DNA of 64,000 bases from Limnochordaceae bacterium (GTDB taxonomy: Bacteria; Bacillota; Limnochordia; Limnochordales; Geochordaceae): the NCBI GenBank assembly GCA_014896295.1, contig JADBKR010000003.1, positions 1 through 64,000 on the forward strand. Reading direction: 5' to 3'. Below the pieces are notes generated by a model. The model had not been told where the DNA came from. It worked only from the letters and a program-made list of their open reading frames with translations, and did no database searches. Positions 56,422-64,000 of the stretch are shown in pieces. Position 1 is the stretch's first letter, and the number at the start of each line of letters is the position of its first letter. A program made the translations under genes and the position numbers.

Positions 56422-57287
56422 GCCGCTTCCTCCCGCAGGAGGAGGATCGACGAGTAGATCGCAGCGAACAGCATCACGAAGGCGAACGTGAGGGTCGACA
56501 GCGCCGATGAGCGCCCGAAGTCTGTGAAACGAAAGGCCAGCCGGTAGGCATGGGTGACGTACGTATCAGTGGCCCCCGCAGGCCCGCCGCCCGTCATGGT
56601 GTAGATGAGCGGGAAGTAGTTGAAGGTCCAGATCACCGTCAACATCACTGTAGTCGCCACGAAGGGCCGGATATGTGGCCACGTCACGTAGAGGAAGCGT
56701 TGGATGATGTTGGCCCCGTCTACGAATGCCGCTTCGTGAAGCTCGGTCGGCACGGTTTGGAGCGCCGCGAGGTAGAACATGGCCGACAACGCGAAGCCCT
56801 TCCACGTGTTGGCGATGATGACGCTCCATCGTGCCAGCGCCGGTTCACCCAACCAGGGCAGGTAGGCATTGAGGATGCCTAGCTTGACCAGTACGTCGTT
56901 GAACACACCGTACATGTCGTTGAGCATCCACTGCCAGGCGACGCCAGCCACGATGTCAGGAGTCGCCCAGGGGATGACCAGGATGAGTACGCGCCACAGG
57001 CCGCGAAGGCGCAGACGCTGGTTGAGGAGCAGCGCGATGCCGAGCCCCAGGGCGAACTGGAAGGTGACGCTGCCAACCACCCAGATCGCCGTGTTGAGGG
57101 AGAGGCGGGCGAAAGAGCCTTCCGAAAGCACGGACGTGTAGTTGGCAAGCGAGAGCCGCCCGTCGACGACCAGCGATCGGACGATGTTGTACGTAATCGG
57201 GTAGAACATGAGCAAGACGAGGACCCCGACGTACGGCAGGATTAGACGGTACGCCAGGGATTCCTGTCGGCGCTTGCGCTGCGTCAT
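56418..57287 (-). CDS. Carbohydrate ABC transporter permease (MalF type)
   Basis: 289 residues from ATG 57287 behind a GAGG site. MTQRKRRQESLAYRLILPYV, membrane helices including VLVLLMFYPITYNIVRSLV, VGSVTFQFALGLGIALLL, VLILVIPWATPDIVAGVAW. The EAA loop is LHEAAFVDGANIIQRFLYVT. Forms the channel heterodimer with the MalG-type protein. Confidence 0.92.
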   Translation of the reverse strand: MTQRKRRQESLAYRLILPYVGVLVLLMFYPITYNIVRSLVVDGRLSLANYTSVLSEGSFARLSLNTAIWVVGSVTFQFALGLGIALLLNQRLRLRGLWRVLILVIPWATPDIVAGVAWQWMLNDMYGVFNDVLVKLGILNAYLPWLGEPALARWSVIIANTWKGFALSAMFYLAALQTVPTELHEAAFVDGANIIQRFLYVTWPHIRPFVATTVMLTVIWTFNYFPLIYTMTGGGPAGATDTYVTHAYRLAFRFTDFGRSSALSTLTFAFVMLFAAIYSSILLLREEAA

Positions 57288-57340
57288 GCGAGGAGGGACG
57301 CCCAACGTTTCCACGCGTACCAATCCTGTTCTCCCGTGAC

Positions 57341-57375
57341 GGGGTGGGAGCACCATCCTCGGGCGCTCCCACCCC
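57341..57375 (-). other. Intercistronic hairpin between binding protein and permeases
   Basis: Perfect 11-bp stem GGGGTGGGAGC/GCTCCCACCCC with a 13-base loop and no T tract. It probably protects the abundant binding-protein message and lowers permease expression, as in mal operons. Confidence 0.6.
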
Positions 57376-57392
57376 GGTCTCTCATGGTTGCC

Positions 57393-58649
57393 TTATCGGT
57401 TCAGGATGGAGTCGATCTCCCGCTCGGCCCAGTTGGCGGCCTCTTGAGGCGTCATCTTGCCGGCGAGTACGTTCTGAACCATGGTCTGGATCCGGTCGGA
57501 TACCTCCGGCCACTCTGGAATCGGCGGTCGGAAGCCGGCCTTGGGGAAGATGTCGAGGATGACGCGCCACTTGGGATCCTTCAACTCAGGCGCGTCCTTG
57601 GCCACGTCCTGCCGAGTCGGCATCGGGCCACCGTGGCGCCGGAGCCACTCCCGCCAGACTTCGTAGCTCGTGACGTACTCGATGAACTTCCACGATGCGT
57701 CCTTGTTCTTCGAGGTCTTCGAGATGACAGAAGCCCATCCGCCCAGCACGGACGCGGGCTGCTTCCCGTACGGGTGGACGGCTGCCATGTAGTTGCCCTT
57801 GATCGCGGGGTTGGCCATCTCGATCAGCGGGAATGACCACGGCCCGCCGATCGCCATGGCGACCCGGTTTTGCGCCATCATCGTGCGGTAGTCGTCTTCG
57901 CCGTACGAGAGGGTGCCAGGCGGCGACACTTGATGGACCGTGTAGAGGTCGGTATAGACCTTCAGGGCCTCGACGCCCGCCGGCGAGTTGAAGGCTGCCC
58001 GGGCATAGTCGGGCGTCAGCACCTGGCCGCCGTTGCTCAGCAGGAACATCATGTAGCCGAGCGTGGTGACCTCGCTCTTCTTGCCCGACACGCCGTAACC
58101 GTAGGTCCGCTTCTGGGGATTCGTCAGCTTCTTCGCGTAGGAGATGAGATCGTTCCACGTCTGCGGCGGCTTGGACGGGTCCAGCCCCGCCTCCTTGAAC
58201 ATGCGCGTGTTGTACAGCAGCACGCGGTCGTCGGTGTACCAGGGGAGCCCGTATCGGACACCCTTGTACTCGACGGTACCCCAGATGTTCGGCCAGATCT
58301 GCGAGGTCACAGAGCTCTTCGCCAGGTATGCGTCGAGGGGCTCCAGCCATCCCTTGGATGCGAAGGTGGGCACCCAACCGCCGAGATCGGCGAACGTCAC
58401 ATCAGGGCCTTCGCCCGCCGTAAAGGCGGTCACGAGCTTGTCATAGTACACGTCGAACCCGATGAGCTGGTAGTTGACCTTGATCCCCGTCTCTTTCTCG
58501 AAGTTGCGTACGATTTCTGCCCACGTCTTCTCCTGCTCCACCACGTGTCCACCGATCCAGACCGTGATGGACGGGGCAGCCGCTGCGACCGAGGCCACCA
58601 GCAGCAACAGACTCAGCAATGCGCCCACGAAGACCAGACGCCGTTGCAT
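57393..58649 (-). CDS. Sugar ABC transporter substrate-binding protein
   Basis: 418 residues from ATG 58649 (MQRRLVFVGALLSLLLLVAS), signal peptide cleaved after AAA. MalE-type fold: ITVWIGGHVVEQEKTWAEIV, FEKETGIKVNYQLIGFDVYY, GEGPDVTFADLGGWVPTF, YGLPWYTDDRVLLYNTRMF, AMAIGGPWSFPLIEMA. Lipoprotein Cys is absent, so it is secreted or retained by other means. It captures the operon's sugar. Confidence 0.93.
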   Translation of the reverse strand: MQRRLVFVGALLSLLLLVASVAAAAPSITVWIGGHVVEQEKTWAEIVRNFEKETGIKVNYQLIGFDVYYDKLVTAFTAGEGPDVTFADLGGWVPTFASKGWLEPLDAYLAKSSVTSQIWPNIWGTVEYKGVRYGLPWYTDDRVLLYNTRMFKEAGLDPSKPPQTWNDLISYAKKLTNPQKRTYGYGVSGKKSEVTTLGYMMFLLSNGGQVLTPDYARAAFNSPAGVEALKVYTDLYTVHQVSPPGTLSYGEDDYRTMMAQNRVAMAIGGPWSFPLIEMANPAIKGNYMAAVHPYGKQPASVLGGWASVISKTSKNKDASWKFIEYVTSYEVWREWLRRHGGPMPTRQDVAKDAPELKDPKWRVILDIFPKAGFRPPIPEWPEVSDRIQTMVQNVLAGKMTPQEAANWAEREIDSILNR

Positions 58650-58749
58650 GCTTGAAATCCGCCCTTCCCATGGCCCGACACTGTCGCGAAGCACGTCCTG
58701 CCACCAAAGCTCGTTCCACGGATCACCACGCCAAGAAACGCTTTCCGAA

Positions 58750-60276
58750 TCACCTCCTCTGGCTGCTTCCCTGCAGCCGGGCGCCGACCTCGATGACCGA
58801 CGGCAGCAGGGAGAGGTAGCGGCGATACAACCCGTCGTAAGCCTGGTGCCGGGTCGGGTCGGGTACGTACCGTCCCCTGACCCGCGTGGAGTCCTCCGGC
58901 ATTCGCCGAACGTCGCTGAAGGTACCGGTCCCCAGCCCGGCCAGGAGGGCCGCTCCGTACGCAGTGGCCTCCTTCATCTCGAGCACATCCACGACGATGC
59001 CGAGGACGTCAGCCTTCACCTGCATCCACACCGGGTTGGCAGTGCTTCCGCCGACGGCCCGAACGACCTGCGCAGGTTGCTGCATCACGGCCTGGAGCCG
59101 GTCGAACATCCGCCTGGCTTCGAACGCCAGCCCCTCGATCAGCGCTCGAGCCACGTCCGCGTTGGTGTGGAAGTCGCGTAGTCCTACCAGCAGCCCCGAC
59201 GACCCCGCCCCATGCCGCTGGTCCGACGCGTCCCGCAGGTACGGGTAGAAGAGCAGGCCACGTGCCCCCACCGCAGACTCGGCTGCTCGGCCTGCGAAGG
59301 CCTCATGGCTGGGAGAGCCGCCGGTGAGGAGGTGGTGTACGAACCAATCGGCACTGAGCCCCGAAGTCCGAAAGCTGGTCATGACGTAATAGAGGTTCGG
59401 AAACAGGTGGTGCCCGACGACGACTCGCTCGTCTGGCATCGCCTCGCTGGCTGACGCACGGTCCAGCGTGGTCAGCATGGTCTCGGCCGTGCCACAGGAG
59501 TTGAGGATGACACCCGGTGTGATGGCTCCGGCCGCGAGCGCGGCGCAGATGTGGTCGTGGGCGCCGACACACACCACCGTCCCGGCAGGAAGACCTGTCT
59601 CCCCGGCGGCCCCGGCCGTCACCGGACCTAGCGGGGTGCCGGCTGGTAACACGGGAGGAAGCAGGGATCGTGGAAGGGACGCCGCCTCCAAGAGTTCGTC
59701 AGCCCACTCTTCTCGGAGCAAGTCGAAGGCCATCGTACGACTGGCGAGGCTGTAGTTGGTGGCCATGTGCCCGCTCAGTTTGAAGGCCACCCACTCCGCC
59801 ATGCCAAGCCAGTGCCGGGCCCTGGCGAATCGATCGGGATCGGCGTCTCGGTACCAGAGGATCTTGTTGAGGGAGTACGTGAAGTCCATGCTGAGGCCCG
59901 TGATCGAGCGAATCCGGGCGCGTCCGACGTGGTCTTGCCACCACTGCTCCAGTGGCCGAGTACGGGGGTCGAACCACGCGATGGCCGGCCAGAGAGGCGT
60001 TCCTCCCTCATCCAGGAGGAAGCCGGCCTCACCCATGCTGGCACACGCAATGCCTGCCACGCGTTGATCGGTGCCCCGTAGGACTGCGTCCAGGACCTGG
60101 CAGACAGACTGCCATACCGCTTCCGGGTCATAGACGACCCTGCCGTCCCCCTCATCGGTGGCAGGCGTGGGGATGGATGCCGAGGCTCTCGGGTGGCCTT
60201 CCTCGTCGATAGCGAGCGCCTTGAGATGTGTCGTGCCGAGGTCGATGCCGATCAGCAGCGGCAAGGGCTCACCTTC
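58750..60276 (-). CDS. FGGY-family carbohydrate kinase (xylulokinase-like)
   Basis: 508 residues from ATG 60276, overlapping the regulator by 8 bases. Phosphorylates a sugar or polyol with ATP. N-terminal phosphate motif LLIGIDLGTTHLKALAIDEE, substrate-site region PLWPAIAWFDPRTRPL, signature-like CVGAHDHICAALAAGAI, FGGY region ALIEGLAFEARRMFDRLQAV and adenosine motif VRAVGGSTANPVWMQVKADV. It is complete, unlike the fragment at 42027. The exact substrate is not evident. Confidence 0.92.
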   Translation of the reverse strand, partial: EGEPLPLLIGIDLGTTHLKALAIDEEGHPRASASIPTPATDEGDGRVVYDPEAVWQSVCQVLDAVLRGTDQRVAGIACASMGEAGFLLDEGGTPLWPAIAWFDPRTRPLEQWWQDHVGRARIRSITGLSMDFTYSLNKILWYRDADPDRFARARHWLGMAEWVAFKLSGHMATNYSLASRTMAFDLLREEWADELLEAASLPRSLLPPVLPAGTPLGPVTAGAAGETGLPAGTVVCVGAHDHICAALAAGAITPGVILNSCGTAETMLTTLDRASASEAMPDERVVVGHHLFPNLYYVMTSFRTSGLSADWFVHHLLTGGSPSHEAFAGRAAESAVGARGLLFYPYLRDASDQRHGAGSSGLLVGLRDFHTNADVARALIEGLAFEARRMFDRLQAVMQQPAQVVRAVGGSTANPVWMQVKADVLGIVVDVLEMKEATAYGAALLAGLGTGTFSDVRRMPEDSTRVRGRYVPDPTRHQAYDGLYRRYLSLLPSVIEVGARLQGSSQRR

Positions 60277-61309
60277 CATCCACCGCAGAGGTTCCTGCCG
60301 GCCGATTTGGCGAAGTCGCAGGCAGGACACCCGGCTCTTCGAGGATGGCGCGTGCGGTGCGTTCGTCTGTCACCAGGACGTCCACGTGGCGGCCTCTAAG
60401 CGCCCCCAGGATGGAAGCCGTCTTCTCGAGCCCGCCTGCGATGCCCACCACGACCGGACCTCGCCTCAGGAGAGAGAGGTCGATCCCGATGAGGCGGCTG
60501 TAGAAGGGCAACGGGGGCACAGCCCCCTGGGCGTCGAAGAACCGGGAGAGGACGTCGCCCACGATGCCGAGCCGTTCCATCTCCATGATGTCGCTCTTGT
60601 CGAAGTACGGCGTGCGCAGCAGCGGCGAGCGCGCGATGCTGTACCCGATGCCGACGATGGCCAGGTCAAGCCGTTCCCACAGCGCCATCACGGGTTGCAT
60701 GACGCGGTCGCGCAGGAGCGCCTCCCTGACCTCGGGGCGCTCCACCAGGAACGGCAAGTCCAGGGGCTGCCATTGGCCCAAGAAGGCTGCGGCAAAGTCA
60801 CGGGCCAGGTCATTGGAACGAAACTCCGGTCGGGAATCGCCCAGGGCGCCGAGCAGGGGTACCGCCCAAGCCTCGGCGTGGCGCGATGGCTGAGGATTGA
60901 CAGCCAGGTGGCGCACGGTCGTGGCCACCGCCTGACCCCATCCGATTCCCACCACCGACGGGCCGGAGAGGCGCCCACGGAGCCACTCGGCAGCAGCACG
61001 TGCGAGGTCGATCGCGACGGCGTTGGCATCCATCGCGCTTGACCGCACGACCACCGCCTCCCGGAGGCCGAATCGCGTCGCCAGGGCCGTGGCGACGTCG
61101 GCGGTGGTGCGGCGCGGGTCGACGACCGCGATACGAACGATGCCCTCGTCGCGTGCCCGGCGCAGGAGCTGGTTGACACGCAGTCGGGTGATGCCGAGCT
61201 CGAGTGCCACCTCGGCCTGGGTTCGTTGGCCGTAATAGTAAAGCTCCGCACAACGAACCATGAGGTGGACCTCGTCGTCGCTGCCGCGAGCCGGTCGCGT
61301 TCGCTTCAC
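60269..61309 (-). CDS. SorC/DeoR-family transcriptional regulator
   Basis: 346 residues from ATG 61309. N-terminal HTH (CAELYYYGQRTQAEVALELG, ITRLRVNQLLRRARDEGIVR) and a C-terminal sugar-phosphate-binding Rossmann domain (VGIGWGQAVATTVRHLAV, LAIVGIGYSIARS, VVVGIAGGLEKTASILGALR). SorC proteins release or activate DNA on binding a phosphorylated sugar. First gene of the operon; a perfect palindrome lies in its promoter, indicating autoregulation and control of the downstream genes. Confidence 0.92.
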   Translation of the reverse strand: MKRTRPARGSDDEVHLMVRCAELYYYGQRTQAEVALELGITRLRVNQLLRRARDEGIVRIAVVDPRRTTADVATALATRFGLREAVVVRSSAMDANAVAIDLARAAAEWLRGRLSGPSVVGIGWGQAVATTVRHLAVNPQPSRHAEAWAVPLLGALGDSRPEFRSNDLARDFAAAFLGQWQPLDLPFLVERPEVREALLRDRVMQPVMALWERLDLAIVGIGYSIARSPLLRTPYFDKSDIMEMERLGIVGDVLSRFFDAQGAVPPLPFYSRLIGIDLSLLRRGPVVVGIAGGLEKTASILGALRGRHVDVLVTDERTARAILEEPGVLPATSPNRPAGTSAVDGR

Positions 61310-61359
61310 GAACGGTGCCCCCGCCCCCTACCGGACTGGTGCTGGTATAGGATGGTAAA

Positions 61360-61378
61360 CAAATGTAAGTTACATTTG
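61360..61378 (-). promoter_or_regulatory. SorC operator
   Basis: Perfect 19-bp palindrome CAAATGTAA-G-TTACATTTG, 51 bases before the regulator start. On the minus strand it overlaps a possible -35 (TAACTT) 17 bases from TATACC. Confidence 0.7.
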
Positions 61379-61469
61379 CCTCGCAACCGGTACGTTCGCC
61401 GCGGCAGCCTGCAATCCTTCTCGCGAGCGCAGGAGTTTCTCTCGGGTTACGAGGACGTGCTACCAGTTG

Positions 61470-62361
61470 CAGAAACCGCCCTCGCGCAGCTCGAGGGGCG
61501 GGTGGGATGGCTCAAGCGCCCAGCGCACCGAGGGCGTACAGGTAAGCGAACGCGGGGAGCCTCAGGATTCCTGCCTGGGGATCGACGATACGAGCAGATG
61601 GGCCAGCTCCAGCGCCTGCAGGTGGTTGTCCGCGGTGCCCGCCGTGGCGCCCAGGTCCCTGGCCAGCGTCTGGCATCGGGGTACGGGAGACGGGCGAGCG
61701 GGAGGTGCTGGGCTACGCCATTGGCTAGACGGAGAGCTACGAGTTCTGGAGCGAGTTCCTGCGCCATCTGGTGCACCGTGGGCTGAAAGGGGTGCAGTTG
61801 GTCATCTCGGATGCCCACGAAGGCCTCAAGCGGGCCATCCAAGAGATCCTGGCCGGGGCCAGCTGGCAGCGGTGCCGGGTGCACTTGATGCGCAACATCC
61901 TGGCCCAAGCGCCCAAGCAGGCCCAGGCCATGGTGGGGGCTCTGGTGCGCACTATCTTCGTACAGCCGGACGGCACGCTGGCCCGGGAGCAGCTGGAGAC
62001 AGTGGTCGACAACATCGGCCGACGGTTTCCCAAGGCGGCCGAGTGGCTGCTCGAGGCCGCGGACGACGTGCTGGCCTACATGGCCTTTCCCCCGGAGCAC
62101 TGGCGGCAGATTCACTCGACCAACCCGCTGGAGCGACTCAACCGGGAGATCGCGCGGCGCACCGACGTGGTCGGCATCTTGCCGAACGCCGAGGCAGCGC
62201 TGCGCCTGATCGGGGCGGTCCTCCAGGAGCAGCACGAGGAGTGGATGGCCGCTCGGCTTTACTTCAGCCAGGGGTCGATGGCCAAGCCCTACGCCGCGCG
62301 ACGAGAAAACACGGGGAGTGAGAGCGAGAGAACGCCGCCACTACCGGAAATCGCGGCATAA
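61470..62361 (+). pseudogene. IS256-family transposase remnant
   Basis: The C-terminal half is intact: GLKGVQLVISDAHEGLKRAI, GASWQRCRVHLMRNILAQAP, IHSTNPLERLNREIARRTDV, FPNAEAALRLIGAVLQEQ-like, with catalytic Asp (SDAHEGL) and Glu. Upstream, VRETGEREVLGYAIG is followed by an in-frame TAG (about 61727-61729) before TESYEFWSEFLRHLVHRG, and the N-terminal third is frameshifted or missing. An end-like sequence TTTACGCCACTTGCGGGGAC lies at about 62389-62408. Confidence 0.8.
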
Positions 62362-62726
62362 CAGGTGGCATTGGGGTGGGAACCCGATTTACGCCACTTG
62401 CGGGGACGCTATCCTCGAACGACCGACAGACTCCAGACGGGTCTCCAACCCCGACCCCCGCTATAGCTACCAGGGCCGCTGCAGCGTGAGCTTCTTTCCC
62501 AGTCGGCGACTGTCCTTGGAGGAACTGAGTACGTTCGAGCGCGCACGAAGCCGTATTTACATCGAACGGCCGTTGCGTATGATCCAACATCGCTCCGGCC
62601 AGCACAGTCTCCTGCTTGGCGAGGAGCGAGGCCCGAACCGGAGGGTTACTCCGCCGCTTGTCGGCTCCTGAGGCGCTAGGTCGCAAGGTGACCTACCGTA
62701 GTAAGCGTTGAGGTTCTTGCCGCCTC
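62362..62726. other. IS256 right end and gene-free spacer
   Basis: Contains the inverted-repeat-like IS end near 62389-62410. No gene is recognised in the remainder. Confidence 0.5.
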
Positions 62727-62755
62727 TTGGTCGGACGACCGACTTGGACTATAAT
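62727..62755 (+). promoter_or_regulatory. Sigma-A-type promoter for the glycosyltransferase
   Basis: -35 TTGGTC (62727-62732), 17-base spacer, consensus -10 TATAAT (62750-62755). Confidence 0.75.
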
Positions 62756-62804
62756 GGGGACGCTCGGGGCGCGCAAGGAATGGGATCTGGAAAGGACGGC
62801 CAGC

Positions 62805-64000
62805 TTGCGTATCGCCTTCTTCGCCGAATCGTTCCGGGAGAACATGGGGGGCCTCACCCGGGCCGTCATCCAGTTCCATGACGGCCTCGCAGGTCGGGGT
62901 CACCGGGTACGCGTCTTCACGTTGGCCCAACGAGGCGGCGCCCTGCACCCGGGTGACCATGTGTTCGTGCCCGCCTTGCCGCTGCCCGGCGTCGGGTCGC
63001 TGGCGCCCGACACCTGGCTCGCCTACGGCTACCCCTTCGTTCTCCGGGAGCTCGAGGCCTGGGCCCCGGACGTCGTGCACCTGCATACACCGTTCCCGGT
63101 GAGCTGGCTCGGCATGCGGGCGGCACGCAGGCTCTCTTTTCCGGTGGTCGCGACCTACCACGCCAACGTAGTGGGATCCGCCCAGGCCTATGCCCGCCGG
63201 ATGTTTCGGCTCGGGGGCGATCGCCTGCTTGGTTCCATTGGAAAGGCCGAGGTCGCTTTCTACAGCTCGGCCCATGTCGTGACGGCACCCAGCGAGGCGG
63301 CGGCTTCGCAGCTCCTCGAACGGGGGCTGCGGGCACCGGTCGTCGTGCTCTCCAATGGCGTCGACGTCGCCAGATTCAGGCCCCCCTGGAAGGCGGAGCC
63401 CGGATCCGGAGTGACCCCGGTCCGGCGCGACCGGCCGCCCACCGCGCTCTACGTCGGCCGCCTCAGCGTGGAAAAGGGCATGGCCGACCTGGCCCTGGCC
63501 ATCCGCCGTCTCCTCGAGAGGCACCCTTCCGCCCGCTTCCGGGTGGTCGGCGACGGGCCGTGGCGCGGCCGGCTGCTGCGTGAGCTCGAGCCGTGGGCGC
63601 GCTCGGGCCAGCTCGAGATCGCCGGATACGTGGCCTGGGAAAGGCTACCTCAGCTCTACCGGGATGCCGACGTGTTCGTCTTCCCCTCGGCCGTCGAGAC
63701 CCAGGGGCTGGCGGTGCTCGAGGCGATGGCCAGCGGGCTCCCGGTCGTCGGCGTGAAGGGGGGAGCGGTGCCGGAACTGGTCGAGGACGGGAAGACCGGC
63801 TTCCTGGTGTCGCCCGGTGACGGGAGGGCGCTGGCGGACACGGCTCTCCGGCTGCTCCAGGACGATGGCCTGCGACTGGCCATGGCCCATCAGGCGCGGG
63901 AGATGGCGGTACGCCACCGAACGGAGGCGGCCATCGCTTTGCTCCAACGGGTCTACGAATCGGTGATCGAAGCTCGGGTGTCAGCCCAGAGGAGGAGGTC
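62805..64000 (+). CDS. GT4 glycosyltransferase (diacylglycerol/phosphatidylinositol glycosyltransferase type), runs off the window
   Basis: At least 398 residues from TTG 62805, with GGAAAGGA upstream. LRIAFFAESFRENMGGLTRA, VIQFHDGLAGRGHRVRVFTL is the N-terminal acceptor lobe of glycolipid-type GT4 enzymes. Acceptor segment VHLHTPFPVSWLGMRAARRL, YHANVVGS, then LSNGVDVARFRPP, YVGRLSVEKGMADLALAI and the donor-site EX7E motif VETQGLAVLEAMASGLPVVG. It probably adds a hexose to a membrane lipid at the cytoplasmic face. The frame is still open at 64000. Confidence 0.9.
   Translation, partial: MRIAFFAESFRENMGGLTRAVIQFHDGLAGRGHRVRVFTLAQRGGALHPGDHVFVPALPLPGVGSLAPDTWLAYGYPFVLRELEAWAPDVVHLHTPFPVSWLGMRAARRLSFPVVATYHANVVGSAQAYARRMFRLGGDRLLGSIGKAEVAFYSSAHVVTAPSEAAASQLLERGLRAPVVVLSNGVDVARFRPPWKAEPGSGVTPVRRDRPPTALYVGRLSVEKGMADLALAIRRLLERHPSARFRVVGDGPWRGRLLRELEPWARSGQLEIAGYVAWERLPQLYRDADVFVFPSAVETQGLAVLEAMASGLPVVGVKGGAVPELVEDGKTGFLVSPGDGRALADTALRLLQDDGLRLAMAHQAREMAVRHRTEAAIALLQRVYESVIEARVSAQRRR

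Overview
The window is a high-GC Gram-positive, endospore-forming bacterium. It carries spoIIP, yunB, a ytxC-like gene, CotF-like coat genes and yqzL, T-box leaders in front of thrS and pheST, and rRNA with Firmicutes-type leaders. The extreme GC content together with Bacillota sporulation genes suggests a Limnochordia-like or similar high-GC Bacillota lineage; this is inference, and the 16S gene at about 35005-36529 would settle it.

Layout. 1-3890: the start of a sugar-binding protein gene (minus) and a broken exopolysaccharide cluster (glycosyltransferase, UDP-glucose dehydrogenase, truncated membrane protein). About 3890-13180: a phage-derived integrative element with an excisionase-like HTH, a replication protein whose gene contains iteron-like repeats, a DnaC-type loader, terminase genes, small proteins, a ribbon-helix-helix protein with a GTGACC motif array, and a tyrosine integrase beside tRNA-Cys. 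No portal, capsid or tail gene is present. 13300-15650: spore-coat and sporulation genes. 15660-34733: conserved core running T-box-thrS, infC-rpmI-rplT, trkA, trmH, yqzL, T-box-pheS-pheT, zapA, cvpA, polX, spoIIP, mutS2, then a convergent class A PBP and yunB. 34720-40241: a complete rRNA operon (16S, tRNA-Ile, tRNA-Ala, 23S, 5S) with its own promoter and strong terminator.

40250-53600 is accessory DNA full of damage: a PIN-toxin remnant, an acetyltransferase, a decapitated FGGY kinase, two IS21-type transposase genes fused head-on at a palindrome, an exported cytochrome c operon with Ig-like partners, truncated DinB, cupin-regulator, B12-binding, diphthamide-type and NamZ genes, IS3/IS4 scraps, a ParDE-like pair, and a compact RHH-DUF5678 plus retropepsin pair under a palindromic operator. 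53670-61400 is a coherent minus-strand sugar operon: SorC regulator, FGGY kinase, ABC importer, PfkB kinase, class II aldolase. The window ends with an IS256 remnant and a GT4 glycosyltransferase.

How genes cooperate. The sugar operon imports a carbohydrate, phosphorylates it twice and cleaves the bisphosphate, with SorC sensing a sugar phosphate. The phage element couples its own replication start site with a packaging enzyme but lacks a shell, as expected of a phage satellite or a decayed prophage. Many reading frames break at short G/C runs, so some pseudogene calls may be sequencing errors.
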